A DNA stretch of 21,531 bases from JAVBOP01 sp031550405. GTDB lineage: Bacteria > Bacteroidota > Ignavibacteria > Kapaibacteriales > UBA2268. Position 1 is the first letter of the stretch. The number at the start of each line of letters is the position of its first letter. The notes beneath the pieces were generated by a model. It made no database searches, was not told where the DNA came from, and saw only the letters and a list, made by a program, of their open reading frames with translations. The stretch spans positions 1 to 21,531 of the forward strand of contig JAVBOP010000028.1 in NCBI GenBank assembly GCA_031550405.1. Reading direction: 5' to 3'. Made by a program: the position numbers and the translations under genes. Below are positions 14,472 through 21,531 of the stretch, piece after piece.

Positions 14472-15611
14472 TTACTTGCAGAACTTGTAAGTATTAGTTG
14501 TTGTGCCTGCGTCATTTGTCTTACTTGCGATGATAGCATATTTACAACCAGCAGGTAGATATGATATATCAAGCTCTACAGGGGTATCAGGTGTAAGAGT
14601 AATATCCGAATAGCAGGCTGCACCATTAGTTAAATCTACCAGCCTTATTGATAACTCTTCATTAGCTTCAATTTTAATTGTATTGCCTTGATTTAAAACG
14701 ATAAAAGCAATATTCTCAAATATATCAGCAGGCTTGTCATCCGCTTCAGCTGTTTTAGCATTAATTACATATTCCGTTTTTGTATAATTGTCCTTATTAA
14801 TTAGCTGGTACATAGAACCAATAACAGCAATACCTTTGGCATCTAATGTATCAATATAGTTTATTTTTTTTGTTACAGCGCCATCGCCGATAGTTGTTAC
14901 TTTTACCAGATTAGAATATAGATAATCAACAGGTGTTTGTCCGTTGAAATCGAATGGGTTAGCGCCAATTTCTGTTGCAGTGCCATTACAATCGATATCT
15001 ATTCTGTAAACTGTATCGCCTGTACTTGTTTTTATACAAATTTCTTTAGAGCTTGCATTCCCATTATTGCATTTCCAATTTTCTTTCGAACATACATATC
15101 TGTTGTTATATGCCGCATCAGTATCATTTTTTTTATAACGATTGCAAAAGCTGGAAAAAGAAGAAGGGGCTAATCCTAATAAACTATCGAATTTTATATT
15201 AGGCATTTTCATCAAAAATTCATCAATGTTATCAATTTTATCTATACCAATACCCTGCAGCATTTTTACAGCATCTTCAAGTTGTTTTTTGGCTGCATTA
15301 ATAGCCTCTTCATGCTTTTTTATAGCATCTGCATGTGTAGATGAAAGTCCTTTGAATTTTTCTTCGAACTTTGCAAATTCCTGTTCATTTTCAGAAAAGC
15401 CATCATTATACAATTGTATTGTAGTAGAATTTGGAGTTATTAGCTTTCCACTCAATAAAACAATAGTATCAATAGTAGCAACATCCGGATTTACATTAAT
15501 AACAGCTATCTGCTGTTTCTGATTTGTAGCAACAGCTTTAATTTCAGCAGCTTTTGCCGTCTGTAATATAGTAGTGCAGCAAATAAGCACTGCTATCATT
15601 AAGTTCTTCAT
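14472..15611 (-). CDS. Unrecognised secreted protein with a coiled-coil segment and eight mature cysteines
   Basis: I do not recognise a family for this 379-residue protein. Residues 1-21 are a signal peptide (M-K-N-L-M-I-A-V-L-I-C-C..., cleavage near A-K-A-A). Residues 75-120 are rich in Glu, Lys and Ala with hydrophobic spacing (F-A-K-F-E-E-K-F, then A-I-K-K-H-E-E-A-I-N-A-A-K-K-Q-L-E-D-A-V), predicting a coiled coil. A middle region has five cysteines in F-C-N, V-C-S, K-C-N, I-C-I and D-C-N; three more (A-C-Y, G-C-K, F-C-K) are near the end. The even number suggests disulfides in the envelope. The C-terminal 120 residues look beta-rich. There is no lipobox and no obvious type IX sorting tail. 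The start is supported by GAGG at 15619-15622. It is a single-gene unit with its own terminator. Confidence 0.75.
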   Translation of the reverse strand: MKNLMIAVLICCTTILQTAKAAEIKAVATNQKQQIAVINVNPDVATIDTIVLLSGKLITPNSTTIQLYNDGFSENEQEFAKFEEKFKGLSSTHADAIKKHEEAINAAKKQLEDAVKMLQGIGIDKIDNIDEFLMKMPNIKFDSLLGLAPSSFSSFCNRYKKNDTDAAYNNRYVCSKENWKCNNGNASSKEICIKTSTGDTVYRIDIDCNGTATEIGANPFDFNGQTPVDYLYSNLVKVTTIGDGAVTKKINYIDTLDAKGIAVIGSMYQLINKDNYTKTEYVINAKTAEADDKPADIFENIAFIVLNQGNTIKIEANEELSIRLVDLTNGAACYSDITLTPDTPVELDISYLPAGCKYAIIASKTNDAGTTTNTYKFCK

Positions 15612-15761
15612 AATCGAACCTCGATAATTAGTTTGACATTAATTTTAATTAAATTTTTCAATTTAGTAAAGAACACGCATTATGAACCTCAATAACATTG
15701 GTTGAAGATAAATTAAAGCTTCCAAAATTAACGAAAAAATATGATATATATCAACAAGAAA

Positions 15762-15789
15762 CAAATATATTAAAATAATATTCATTCAA
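15762..15789 (-). promoter_or_regulatory. Possible promoter for the secreted-protein gene
   Basis: Read on minus, TTG (15789-15787) and TATATTTG (15769-15762) are 17 bp apart, a little closer than the usual 19-22. It would give a leader of about 145 nt. The rest of the 308-bp gap to murD (15612-15919) shows nothing else but the murD promoter. Confidence 0.4.
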
Positions 15790-15849
15790 CTCTTTTAACC
15801 TGTATACCTGACAAGTTAGCTGGGAAGTCCAAAAATGTTAATAAATATT

Positions 15850-15882
15850 TTGCATGGAATAGTGAATAATTTATTATCTTTG
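15850..15882 (+). promoter_or_regulatory. Bacteroidota-type promoter for murD
   Basis: TTG (15850-15852, in TTTTG) and TATCTTTG (15875-15882) are 22 bp apart. Transcription would begin about 15888, leaving a 32-nt leader with AAAGG before the ATG. Confidence 0.7.
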
Positions 15883-15919
15883 TAGCCTACAAAACAGCAT
15901 AAAGAGAAAAGGTAAAAAA

Positions 15920-17257
15920 ATGAATTACTGCATAATCGGTGCGGCGCGAAGTGGTATGGCGGCTGCAAGATTGGCTGTAGGTAATGGGCATTCTGTCTTT
16001 ATAACCGAAAAAGGGGAAAAGGAAAAATTTTCGGAAACAATAGCAGAACTGGAATTGCTTGGCTGCAAATACGAATTTGGAGAAAACACGGATGAAGCGC
16101 TCAAAAATTGCGATATCGTTATCGTGTCTCCGGGAGTACCGCCATACGCAGAAATCATAAAAAAGGCTCTTCGCAAAGGCATACCTATCATCAGCGAACT
16201 GGAATTTGCATCGCAGCATATATCCAATCCAATTATCGCAATTACTGGCACTAATGGCAAAACTACAACCACTACGCTTATTGAATTTATGTTCAAACAT
16301 AGCGGAAAAGTGGCATTTGCAGCAGGCAATATTGGCACGCCGCTTTCTTATCTGGCTGGACGCATATCTCCGCAAGACATTGTAGTTGTTGAAGTTAGCA
16401 GTTATCAGCTCGAATATATCGACAAATTTCGCCCAAATATTGCCATAATCCTGAATATCTCGCCTGATCATCTGAGCTATCACGCTTCGATGGATAATTA
16501 TATCAAAGCCAAATTTAAGATTGCCAAAAATCAAAACAGCGACGATTATCTTGTGCTGAATGCTGATGATAAGCGGTTGCTCGAATATGCCAAATCTCAA
16601 AATCTTTTCTCAAAAATGAATTTTTTTTCATTATCTCCTGTAGATCGGGGAATTTATATACAGGATGATAAAATGTTTTACAGAAATCAGCATAATAAAG
16701 AGGAAATAATGCAGGTTAAGGATATATTAATTCCAGGCATTCACAATCAGTACAATTCTATGGCAGCAGCAGTTGCGGCAAAAGTTTGGCAATTGCGAAA
16801 CGAGGACATTCGCGATAGTTTCATGCAATTTCAAGGAGTTGAGCATCGGCTTGAGCACGTTAAATCGGTAAATGGCGTTGATTACATCAACGATTCAAAG
16901 GCAACCAATGTTAATGCTGCATGGTATGCGCTCTCAAGCTACAATCGTCCAGTCGTTTGGATAGCCGGTGGTTTGGGCGATAATAATGATTATTCGCTTC
17001 TGGACGGTTTGGTAGAGAAAAATGTGAAGGCAATTGTTGCAATCGGTGCCGAGCGCGATGCCATTTTTGAGCGGTATTATAAAACCAAGCTATGCCAAAA
17101 GGCAAACTCTTTGCCCGAAGCTGTGTTGCAGGCAAGCGAAATTGCAGAGCTGGGTGATATCGTTTTGTTTGCACCGGCATGTAAATCTTTCGACCAGTTT
17201 TTAAATTTTGAGCACCGCGGACAAATCTTCAAGCAAGCCGTAAATATGCTTGTGTAA
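15920..17257 (+). CDS. murD: UDP-N-acetylmuramoyl-L-alanine--D-glutamate ligase
   Basis: This is a full-length MurD of 445 residues. The N-terminal Rossmann-like domain starts I-I-G-A-A-R-S-G-M-A-A-A (5-16) and binds UDP. The ATP loop of the central Mur-ligase domain is A-I-T-G-T-N-G-K-T-T-T at 107-117 with Lys114. V-E-V-S-S-Y-Q-L-E, I-L-N-I-S-P-D-H-L and V-E-H-R-L-E follow. The C-terminal domain has Y-I-N-D-S-K-A-T-N-V and F-A-P-A-C-K-S-F-D-Q-F-L-N-F-E-H-R-G, both diagnostic for MurD. It adds D-Glu to UDP-MurNAc-L-Ala in the cytoplasmic phase of peptidoglycan synthesis. No other mur or fts gene flanks it, so murD lies outside the usual dcw cluster, at least locally. It has its own promoter. 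Confidence 0.96.
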   Translation: MNYCIIGAARSGMAAARLAVGNGHSVFITEKGEKEKFSETIAELELLGCKYEFGENTDEALKNCDIVIVSPGVPPYAEIIKKALRKGIPIISELEFASQHISNPIIAITGTNGKTTTTTLIEFMFKHSGKVAFAAGNIGTPLSYLAGRISPQDIVVVEVSSYQLEYIDKFRPNIAIILNISPDHLSYHASMDNYIKAKFKIAKNQNSDDYLVLNADDKRLLEYAKSQNLFSKMNFFSLSPVDRGIYIQDDKMFYRNQHNKEEIMQVKDILIPGIHNQYNSMAAAVAAKVWQLRNEDIRDSFMQFQGVEHRLEHVKSVNGVDYINDSKATNVNAAWYALSSYNRPVVWIAGGLGDNNDYSLLDGLVEKNVKAIVAIGAERDAIFERYYKTKLCQKANSLPEAVLQASEIAELGDIVLFAPACKSFDQFLNFEHRGQIFKQAVNMLV

Positions 17258-17320
17258 TTGAAAATGAAAGATGTATGTATAATAATTTCGTTATGATAGC
17301 ATCATATTAAATTTAAAATT

Positions 17321-17764
17321 ATGGCAAACAATATGTACAAATTATGCTTTCTATTTTTGAGTTTTACTGTGCTCGCCTGCTCGCATAAGCCGCAGGAATA
17401 TACTTTTGCCTGCCAAACTCCAAAGGGCAATGCAGTTATATTTTCTGTTTTGCCGATTTTGCATGATATGAATTATGCGCCGATTAGTGTAGATTCTGCT
17501 AAAAATATAATTATTTCCGAAAAATTAATTCAAACCACGAGTAACAGCAAAGGAATGAAAAAGGAATTTATACAAATGCGAATTGAATATAATTTTGGAG
17601 ATGCAGATAGCTCGAGGATTATTCCATATTATGTAGTTGAGCAAAACAACCGTCGAAAAACAAGCAACTTAACCAAAATACAGCAAGAAATTTATCGAAA
17701 TGATTTTTTATTATTCATTGAAAAAATGAATTATTACTGCGACCCGCGCTTTGAAAAAAAGTAA
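17321..17764 (+). CDS. Small lipoprotein of unknown function
   Basis: This product of 147 residues has a hydrophobic segment and the lipobox T-V-L-A-C with the modified Cys at position 20 (16 if Met5 is the true start; no Shine-Dalgarno decides this). The mature part (S-H-K-P-Q-E-Y-T-F-A-C-Q...) is polar with scattered aromatics and one more cysteine pair possibility (A-C-Q and Y-Y-C-D). I recognise no family. It follows murD by 63 bp on the same strand and could share its transcript; a poor -7-like TAATTTCG at 17283 is the only local promoter candidate. A 28-bp perfect palindrome begins 7 bp after its stop and may mark the end of the unit. Confidence 0.65.
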   Translation: MANNMYKLCFLFLSFTVLACSHKPQEYTFACQTPKGNAVIFSVLPILHDMNYAPISVDSAKNIIISEKLIQTTSNSKGMKKEFIQMRIEYNFGDADSSRIIPYYVVEQNNRRKTSNLTKIQQEIYRNDFLLFIEKMNYYCDPRFEKK

Positions 17765-17771
17765 TACCGCA

Positions 17772-17799
17772 ATATTTATGAATAAATATTCATAAATAT
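17772..17799. repeat. 28-bp near-complete palindrome after the lipoprotein gene
   Basis: Perfect 13-bp arms, ATATTTATGAATA (17772-17784) and TATTCATAAATAT (17787-17799), enclose AA. Each arm contains the TTTATGAA half of the dispersed repeat, as if two left halves faced each other. It begins 7 bp after a stop codon. Confidence 0.75.
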
Positions 17800-17966
17800 A
17801 TCTCTGTATGAAGATGAGAAATATAAAAAATGAGGTGTTTTGTATTTTTTAAAGTAGAAAATTCAAAAAAAAATGCTATCTTACGTTTTTTTTAATATAT
17901 ATATTTTTAAAACATATTGATGCATTATAATTAACATCAATTCAATGTAGAATAATGGAGAACTGA

Positions 17967-20096
17967 ATGAAAGTTTATGAACCATCAAGCATTAGGAATA
18001 TTGCAGCTACCGGACATGCGGGTAGCGGTAAAACATCTCTAGTTGAAGCACTGCTCTACAAATCAGGAGCAACCAATCGCAAAGGCACTGTTGAGGATGG
18101 CAATACGGTGTCTGATTTCAATGAAATTGAACAAACTCGAGGCTCTTCTATATTTAGCGCGCCTATTTTTACTGAATGGAAGGACAATAAAATCAACCTA
18201 ATCGATACTCCCGGCTATGACGACTATATTGGCGAAATGATTGCGCCGCTGCATGTCTGCGATACGGGTATGATTACCATTAATGCCCAAAATGGTGTTG
18301 AGGTTGGCGCTGAATTGTCATGGACTTATTCGACAAGGTTTAATAAAGCCAACATATTTGTTATCAACAAGTTGGATGTTGAACAGGCAAATTTCGACAA
18401 AGCTGTTGAGGATATTAAAGTAAATTTATCGGGGCATGCCAAAGTAGTGCAATTCCCTGTGAAAACAGGTTCCGGATTCAATTCTATTATTGATATATTG
18501 AAAATGAAAAAAATAGAATTTGATGCTGACGGCAATCCAACTGAAAGCGATATACCTGCTGATTTAATGGGCAAAGCTGAAGGGTTTAGAAACGACCTTA
18601 TTGAATCGATAGCCGAAACTGATGAAGAACTAATGAACAAGTACTTTGAAGCAGGCGAACTTTCGGCAGGCGAAATAGAAAATGGATTTAAAGCAGGTAT
18701 AAGATCTCGCAGCATTTTCCCGATTCTATGCGCTTGCGGCAAGTCCAATGTTGGAATTGTAACGCTGCTTGATTTTATCGTTGCCAATCTTCCTGCTCCT
18801 AATCAAATGCCATTGCTTTTGGCTGATGGTTCAAGCGAGGCTAAATGCGATATAAATGCGTCTGCCTCACTTTTTGTCTACAAGCTGTTCTCTGATTCCA
18901 AGCTTGGAGATATGACTTATTTCCGTGTAAATACCGGCAAACTGCTGCAAAGTGCTGATATGATAATAGAAGGGCCGGGGCAATCAGAGCGTATCGGACA
19001 GATTTTCTGCATAAAGGGAAAAAATAGAGTTGATGTGCCGCAAATTATGGCAGGAGATATTGGCGCAACCGTTAAGTTGAAGAATACAAAAATCAACAAC
19101 ACATTGCATGAAAAGAATTTTAATGTAAATTATACTAAAATTGCTTACCCTAACTCCAAAATACGTATTGCCGTAGTGCCAAAGACTAAAGGCGAGGAAG
19201 AGAAAGTCGGTCTCGGCTTGCATGCGCTTCACAATGAAGATCCGACAATTGTAGTAGAACACTCTCAGGAATTACGCCAGACTATCGTCTACTGTCAGGG
19301 CGAACTGCATTCAGGTATTATAAAATATAGATTGGCAAACCGTTATAAGGTGGAGGCAGAATATGTTGAACCGCGTGTTCCATATAGAGAAACCATCCAG
19401 AAAGCAGCCAACAGTATGTACCGCCACAAGAAGCAGTCGGGTGGTGCCGGGCAGTTTGCAGAAGTGCACATGAGAATAGAGCCATGGTCTGACGGTATGC
19501 CTAATCCCGCAGGCTTAACTGTGCGTGGAAAAGAATTAATTGAACTTGATTGGGGCGGAAAGCTCGAATATGTCAATTGTATTGTTGGCGGTGTGATTGA
19601 CGCTCGCTTTATGCCTGCGATACTCAAAGGCGTTATGGATAAAATGCAGTTTGGACCGCTCACAGGCTCTTATGTTCGTGATGTTCGCGTCTCTGTTTAC
19701 GATGGCAAAATGCACCCTGTGGATTCAAATGAAGCAGCATTTAAAATGGCTGGCACAATGGCGTTTAAAGATGGTTTTACCAATGCGGCACCGAAAATTC
19801 TCGAGCCTGTTTACAGTGTGGAAATTAAAGTACCCAGCGACTTTGTTGGCGATATTATGAGCGATTTGCCATCTCGACGCGGCGTAATTCTTGGCAGCGA
19901 TTCAGAAGGCAATTATCAGAAAATTAAAGCACGAATGCCATTGGCAGAGCTTGACAAATACTCAACAGCACTGCGTTCAATGACACAGGCACGGGCTACA
20001 TATTCCTCCGAATTTTTGGAATATGCTCCTGTTCCGCCTAATGTTCAATCCGAATTAATCGATGCCTATAAAAAATCTTCCGATGAAGAAGCATAA
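17967..20096 (+). CDS. Elongation factor G-like GTPase (EF-G2 type)
   Basis: This 709-residue protein has the five-domain EF-G layout. In the G domain, G1 is G-H-A-G-S-G-K-T (16-23), switch I has T-R-G-S-S-I where canonical EF-G has R-G-I-T-I, G3 is D-T-P-G-Y-D-D-Y (80-87) and G4 is N-K-L-D (134-137). Tyr84 replaces the His that activates water in EF-Tu and canonical EF-G. This replacement is a known trait of the EF-G-2/EF-G-like subfamily found beside a true fusA in several phyla, including Thermus. Domain IV and V motifs (G-G-A-G-Q-F-A, V-D-S-N-E-A-A-F, L-P-S-R-R-G) are present. Such proteins bind ribosomes and GTP; their role is unsettled. The start is supported by GGAGAA (17957-17962). 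A 7-bp inverted repeat (17916-17941) precedes it. Confidence 0.93.
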   Translation: MKVYEPSSIRNIAATGHAGSGKTSLVEALLYKSGATNRKGTVEDGNTVSDFNEIEQTRGSSIFSAPIFTEWKDNKINLIDTPGYDDYIGEMIAPLHVCDTGMITINAQNGVEVGAELSWTYSTRFNKANIFVINKLDVEQANFDKAVEDIKVNLSGHAKVVQFPVKTGSGFNSIIDILKMKKIEFDADGNPTESDIPADLMGKAEGFRNDLIESIAETDEELMNKYFEAGELSAGEIENGFKAGIRSRSIFPILCACGKSNVGIVTLLDFIVANLPAPNQMPLLLADGSSEAKCDINASASLFVYKLFSDSKLGDMTYFRVNTGKLLQSADMIIEGPGQSERIGQIFCIKGKNRVDVPQIMAGDIGATVKLKNTKINNTLHEKNFNVNYTKIAYPNSKIRIAVVPKTKGEEEKVGLGLHALHNEDPTIVVEHSQELRQTIVYCQGELHSGIIKYRLANRYKVEAEYVEPRVPYRETIQKAANSMYRHKKQSGGAGQFAEVHMRIEPWSDGMPNPAGLTVRGKELIELDWGGKLEYVNCIVGGVIDARFMPAILKGVMDKMQFGPLTGSYVRDVRVSVYDGKMHPVDSNEAAFKMAGTMAFKDGFTNAAPKILEPVYSVEIKVPSDFVGDIMSDLPSRRGVILGSDSEGNYQKIKARMPLAELDKYSTALRSMTQARATYSSEFLEYAPVPPNVQSELIDAYKKSSDEEA

Positions 20097-20103
20097 AATC
20101 TTC

Positions 20104-20136
20104 AAGCCCGCTCTCATAAAAAAGCGGGCTTTTTTT
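20104..20136 (+). terminator. Strong rho-independent terminator of the EF-G-like gene
   Basis: A 9-bp GC-rich stem, AAGCCCGCT (20104-20112) with AGCGGGCTT (20123-20131), is followed by T's to 20136. It starts 7 bp after the stop codon. Confidence 0.95.
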
Positions 20137-20176
20137 GTATTATACCCATAATATCATTGCTAATTCCCCACTGCCG

Positions 20177-20842
20177 TTATACGCCAGTGGCGTCTGCTCC
20201 CCAAATGTGTTTGTGCAATTGCAGTTGCAGACGGTAGCGGGAGTTTGTTTTCAATATCAATTCCGCCAGAGATTTGTGAGAACAGGCTGGCACTACAGCC
20301 GAGAAAAGTATGTTGCCGGTTTTATTCAGTAAATCATATTCTTTTATAATCCTGTCGCTCCACAAAAAATCATTCTCATCCGCAATGACAAATTTAATTT
20401 CATCATCTTTGCCTATATTATGAAAATTTTTTAATAAATTGAACTTATCCATACCAGATGAAAGGCACTTAACATCTATTATCTTGATTACGCTTTTATC
20501 TAATATATCCACAGGCATGCTGCCATTGGTTTCAACAGCAACTATGTAACCTTGACTTGCCAGACAGTTAATGAGCTTTGATGCATTCGGCTGCAACAAA
20601 GGCTCGCCGCCTGTAAATTCAATAAAATTGCAATCAAATGTCTTGATTTTTTCAATTATTTCATCAAAATTCATAACCTCGGCGTCGGCATCATCTATTG
20701 CATAGAGCGTATCGCACCATTTGCACCGCAGATTGCAGCCAGCAAGGCGTACAAACACGCATGGCAAGCCGGCTCTTGTGCCTTCGCCTTGAATTGAATA
20801 GAAAATTTCATTGACTTTTAAAGTATTGTTGTCCATCGTCAT
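20177..20842 (-). CDS. queE: 7-carboxy-7-deazaguanine synthase (radical SAM)
   Basis: At 221 residues this has QueE length. N-E-I-F-Y-S-I-Q-G-E-G (11-21) is the typical opening. The radical SAM cluster motif is C-N-L-R-C-K-W-C with Cys36, Cys40 and Cys43, followed by D-T. F-T-G-G-E-P-L-L at 76-83 is the SAM-binding GGE motif, and V-E-T-N-G follows. L-Q-L-H-K-H-I-W-G near the C-terminus is usual in the family. It converts 6-carboxytetrahydropterin to 7-carboxy-7-deazaguanine for queuosine. queC and queD are not in the window. Start choice is between Met1 (20842) and Met3 (20836), with no Shine-Dalgarno. It lies 61 bp after the J-protein gene on the same strand, with a palindromic repeat between, so it may be in the same transcript. 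Confidence 0.95.
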   Translation of the reverse strand: MTMDNNTLKVNEIFYSIQGEGTRAGLPCVFVRLAGCNLRCKWCDTLYAIDDADAEVMNFDEIIEKIKTFDCNFIEFTGGEPLLQPNASKLINCLASQGYIVAVETNGSMPVDILDKSVIKIIDVKCLSSGMDKFNLLKNFHNIGKDDEIKFVIADENDFLWSDRIIKEYDLLNKTGNILFSAVVPACSHKSLAELILKTNSRYRLQLQLHKHIWGADATGV

Positions 20843-20873
20843 AACAATATAAATAGTATTATTTTTTGCGGAT

Positions 20874-20897
20874 ATTTATGAATATTTTTTCATAAAT
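20874..20897. repeat. Dispersed palindromic repeat with perfect 9-bp arms
   Basis: ATTTATGAA (20874-20882) and TTCATAAAT (20889-20897) enclose TATTTT. The first 20 bp are identical to the three 21-bp copies at 7290, 8682 and 9237. It lies 6 bp after the stop of the J-protein gene, in the 61-bp gap before queE. Confidence 0.85.
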
Positions 20898-20903
20898 TAT
20901 CGC

Positions 20904-21531
20904 TTATTTTTCATCTCTTATTTTTTTCAATTGCTTTAGCAGTTCAATCTCTTCGCTACTCAGATTTTTGGGGAGCTTCACTCTGATATTTACATACAGA
21001 TCGCCGCGCTCGGAGGTGTTATACCTGGGCATGCCCTGCCCTGAGAGCTTAAACGTTTTGCCGGGCTGTGTTTCCGGCGGAATTGTAAGATTAAAAGTTC
21101 CAAAAAAAGTTTTTACTGTGATTTTATCGCCGAGCAGAGCGGAAAAAATATCAACACTTGTGTCGGTGTGCAAGTCGTTGCCTTTGCGCTCATATTTTTT
21201 GCTGGGCAGAATTTTTACGGTGATTATCAAATCGCCAGACTTCCCGCCTGTTTCGCTTGCAAAGCCCTTTTCGGGTATTTTTTGAATTTGATTATCAGCA
21301 ATTCCGGGCTTGAATTTAACCTCAATGCGCTCGCCATTTGCGTTTAATATCCGGCTTGTTCCATTGAATGCTTCTTCGAGCGATATTTCGACTTCGGCGC
21401 TCAAATCAGCACCTTTTGTTGGCTTTGGAGTGGATTTTGCTCGCGACTGCTGATAAAAATTCTTGCCTTTGGATGCACCGAAAATTTTCTCAAAAAAGTC
21501 AGAAACACCGCCGCCGCCGCTAAAAAAATCG
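20904..21531 (-). CDS. CbpA-type (class B) J-protein, C-terminal part
   Basis: The frame is open from the right edge to TAA at 20904-20906 and encodes 208 residues of the C-terminal part; the J domain lies outside. The visible part begins D-F-F-S-G-G-G-G-V-S-D-F-F-E-K-I-F-G, a Gly/Phe-rich linker, then K-G-A-D-L-S-A-E-V-E-I-S-L-E-E-A-F-N-G, the start of substrate domain I. K-I-P-E-K-G-F-A, G-D-L-I-I-T-V and I-P-P-E-T-Q-P-G-K-T-F-K-L-S-G-Q-G-M-P lead into domain II, and R-G-D-L-Y-V-N-I-R-V-K-L-P closes it. There are no C-x-x-C repeats, which separates it from the zinc-containing DnaJ at 10296. Such proteins are alternative DnaK co-chaperones. queE follows. Confidence 0.9.
   Translation of the reverse strand, partial: DFFSGGGGVSDFFEKIFGASKGKNFYQQSRAKSTPKPTKGADLSAEVEISLEEAFNGTSRILNANGERIEVKFKPGIADNQIQKIPEKGFASETGGKSGDLIITVKILPSKKYERKGNDLHTDTSVDIFSALLGDKITVKTFFGTFNLTIPPETQPGKTFKLSGQGMPRYNTSERGDLYVNIRVKLPKNLSSEEIELLKQLKKIRDEK

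Noticed and set aside
15887..16600. Open frame of 237 codons on minus over the start of murD
   Set aside because: It is antisense to conserved MurD motifs, including the ATP loop, and covers the murD leader; the composition is typical of a shadow frame.
16607..16632. AATGAA-TTTTTT-TTCATT inside murD
   Set aside because: The 6-bp arms are similar to the repeat core but the loop differs and the flanks do not match; chance is likely in this AT-rich variable part of murD.
17916..17941. Inverted repeat ATTGATG-(12)-CATCAAT before the EF-G-like gene
   Set aside because: A 7-bp arm with a 12-nt loop is close to background here; kept only as a note in the gene entry.
20843..20903. preQ1 riboswitch before queE
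   Set aside because: The gap is only 61 bp and is largely the palindromic repeat; no C-rich loop with an A-rich tail covering a ribosome site is seen.
1..21531. CRISPR array or defence island
   Set aside because: The palindromic repeats are irregularly spaced over kilobases, lie inside and next to unrelated housekeeping genes, and no cas or toxin-like genes are present.

Overview
The window looks like chromosome from an AT-rich member of the Bacteroidota/Chlorobiota (FCB) group, probably an anaerobe. The grounds are: three sites that fit the Bacteroidota promoter pattern (TTTG or TTG, 19-22 bp, then TAnnTTTG); an OmpP1/FadL-type outer-membrane barrel ending in Phe; lipoproteins with Leu-x-Ala-Cys lipoboxes, one followed by an acidic run; a tRNA-Ser gene without encoded CCA; and a 2-hydroxyacyl-CoA dehydratase-activase-like protein, a family typical of anaerobes. 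No rRNA, CRISPR array, prophage or complete mobile element was seen.

Layout. 1-157 is the end of an IS1-family transposase, followed by about 345 bp with no convincing gene. 503-4101 (minus) is a likely operon: an S41 protease, a PAP2/sphingomyelin-synthase-like membrane phosphatase, and hpnE, a hydroxysqualene dehydroxylase whose start overlaps the phosphatase stop by 4 bp. tRNA-Ser(GCU) (minus) and a class I aminotransferase (plus) start from back-to-back promoters around 4293-4388. An Ig-like lipoprotein and thiD follow on plus. 7314-9671 (minus) is a large acyl-CoA dehydratase activase-related protein without its ATPase half. A gene-free stretch of about 620 bp with a cluster of hairpins leads to dnaJ (plus). 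Then on minus come an OmpP1/FadL barrel, an orphan MoxR ATPase and an unrecognised secreted cysteine-containing protein. murD, a small lipoprotein and an EF-G-like GTPase lie on plus. The window ends with queE and the C-terminal part of a CbpA-type J-protein on minus.

Most genes are housekeeping (cell wall, thiamine, queuosine, chaperones, translation) in short units closed by recognisable hairpin terminators. No multi-gene defence or biosynthetic system is evident.

The most unusual signal is a short dispersed palindrome, core ATGAA-(6 nt)-TTCAT. Three copies are identical over 21 bp (7290, 8682, 9237) and a fourth matches over 20 bp (20874). Related forms lie at 13104, 14121, 17772 and 198. 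Four members sit 3-10 bp after a stop codon, and two lie inside the activase-like gene in the same phase, each encoding Asn-Glu-Lys-Ile-Phe-Ile-Asn.
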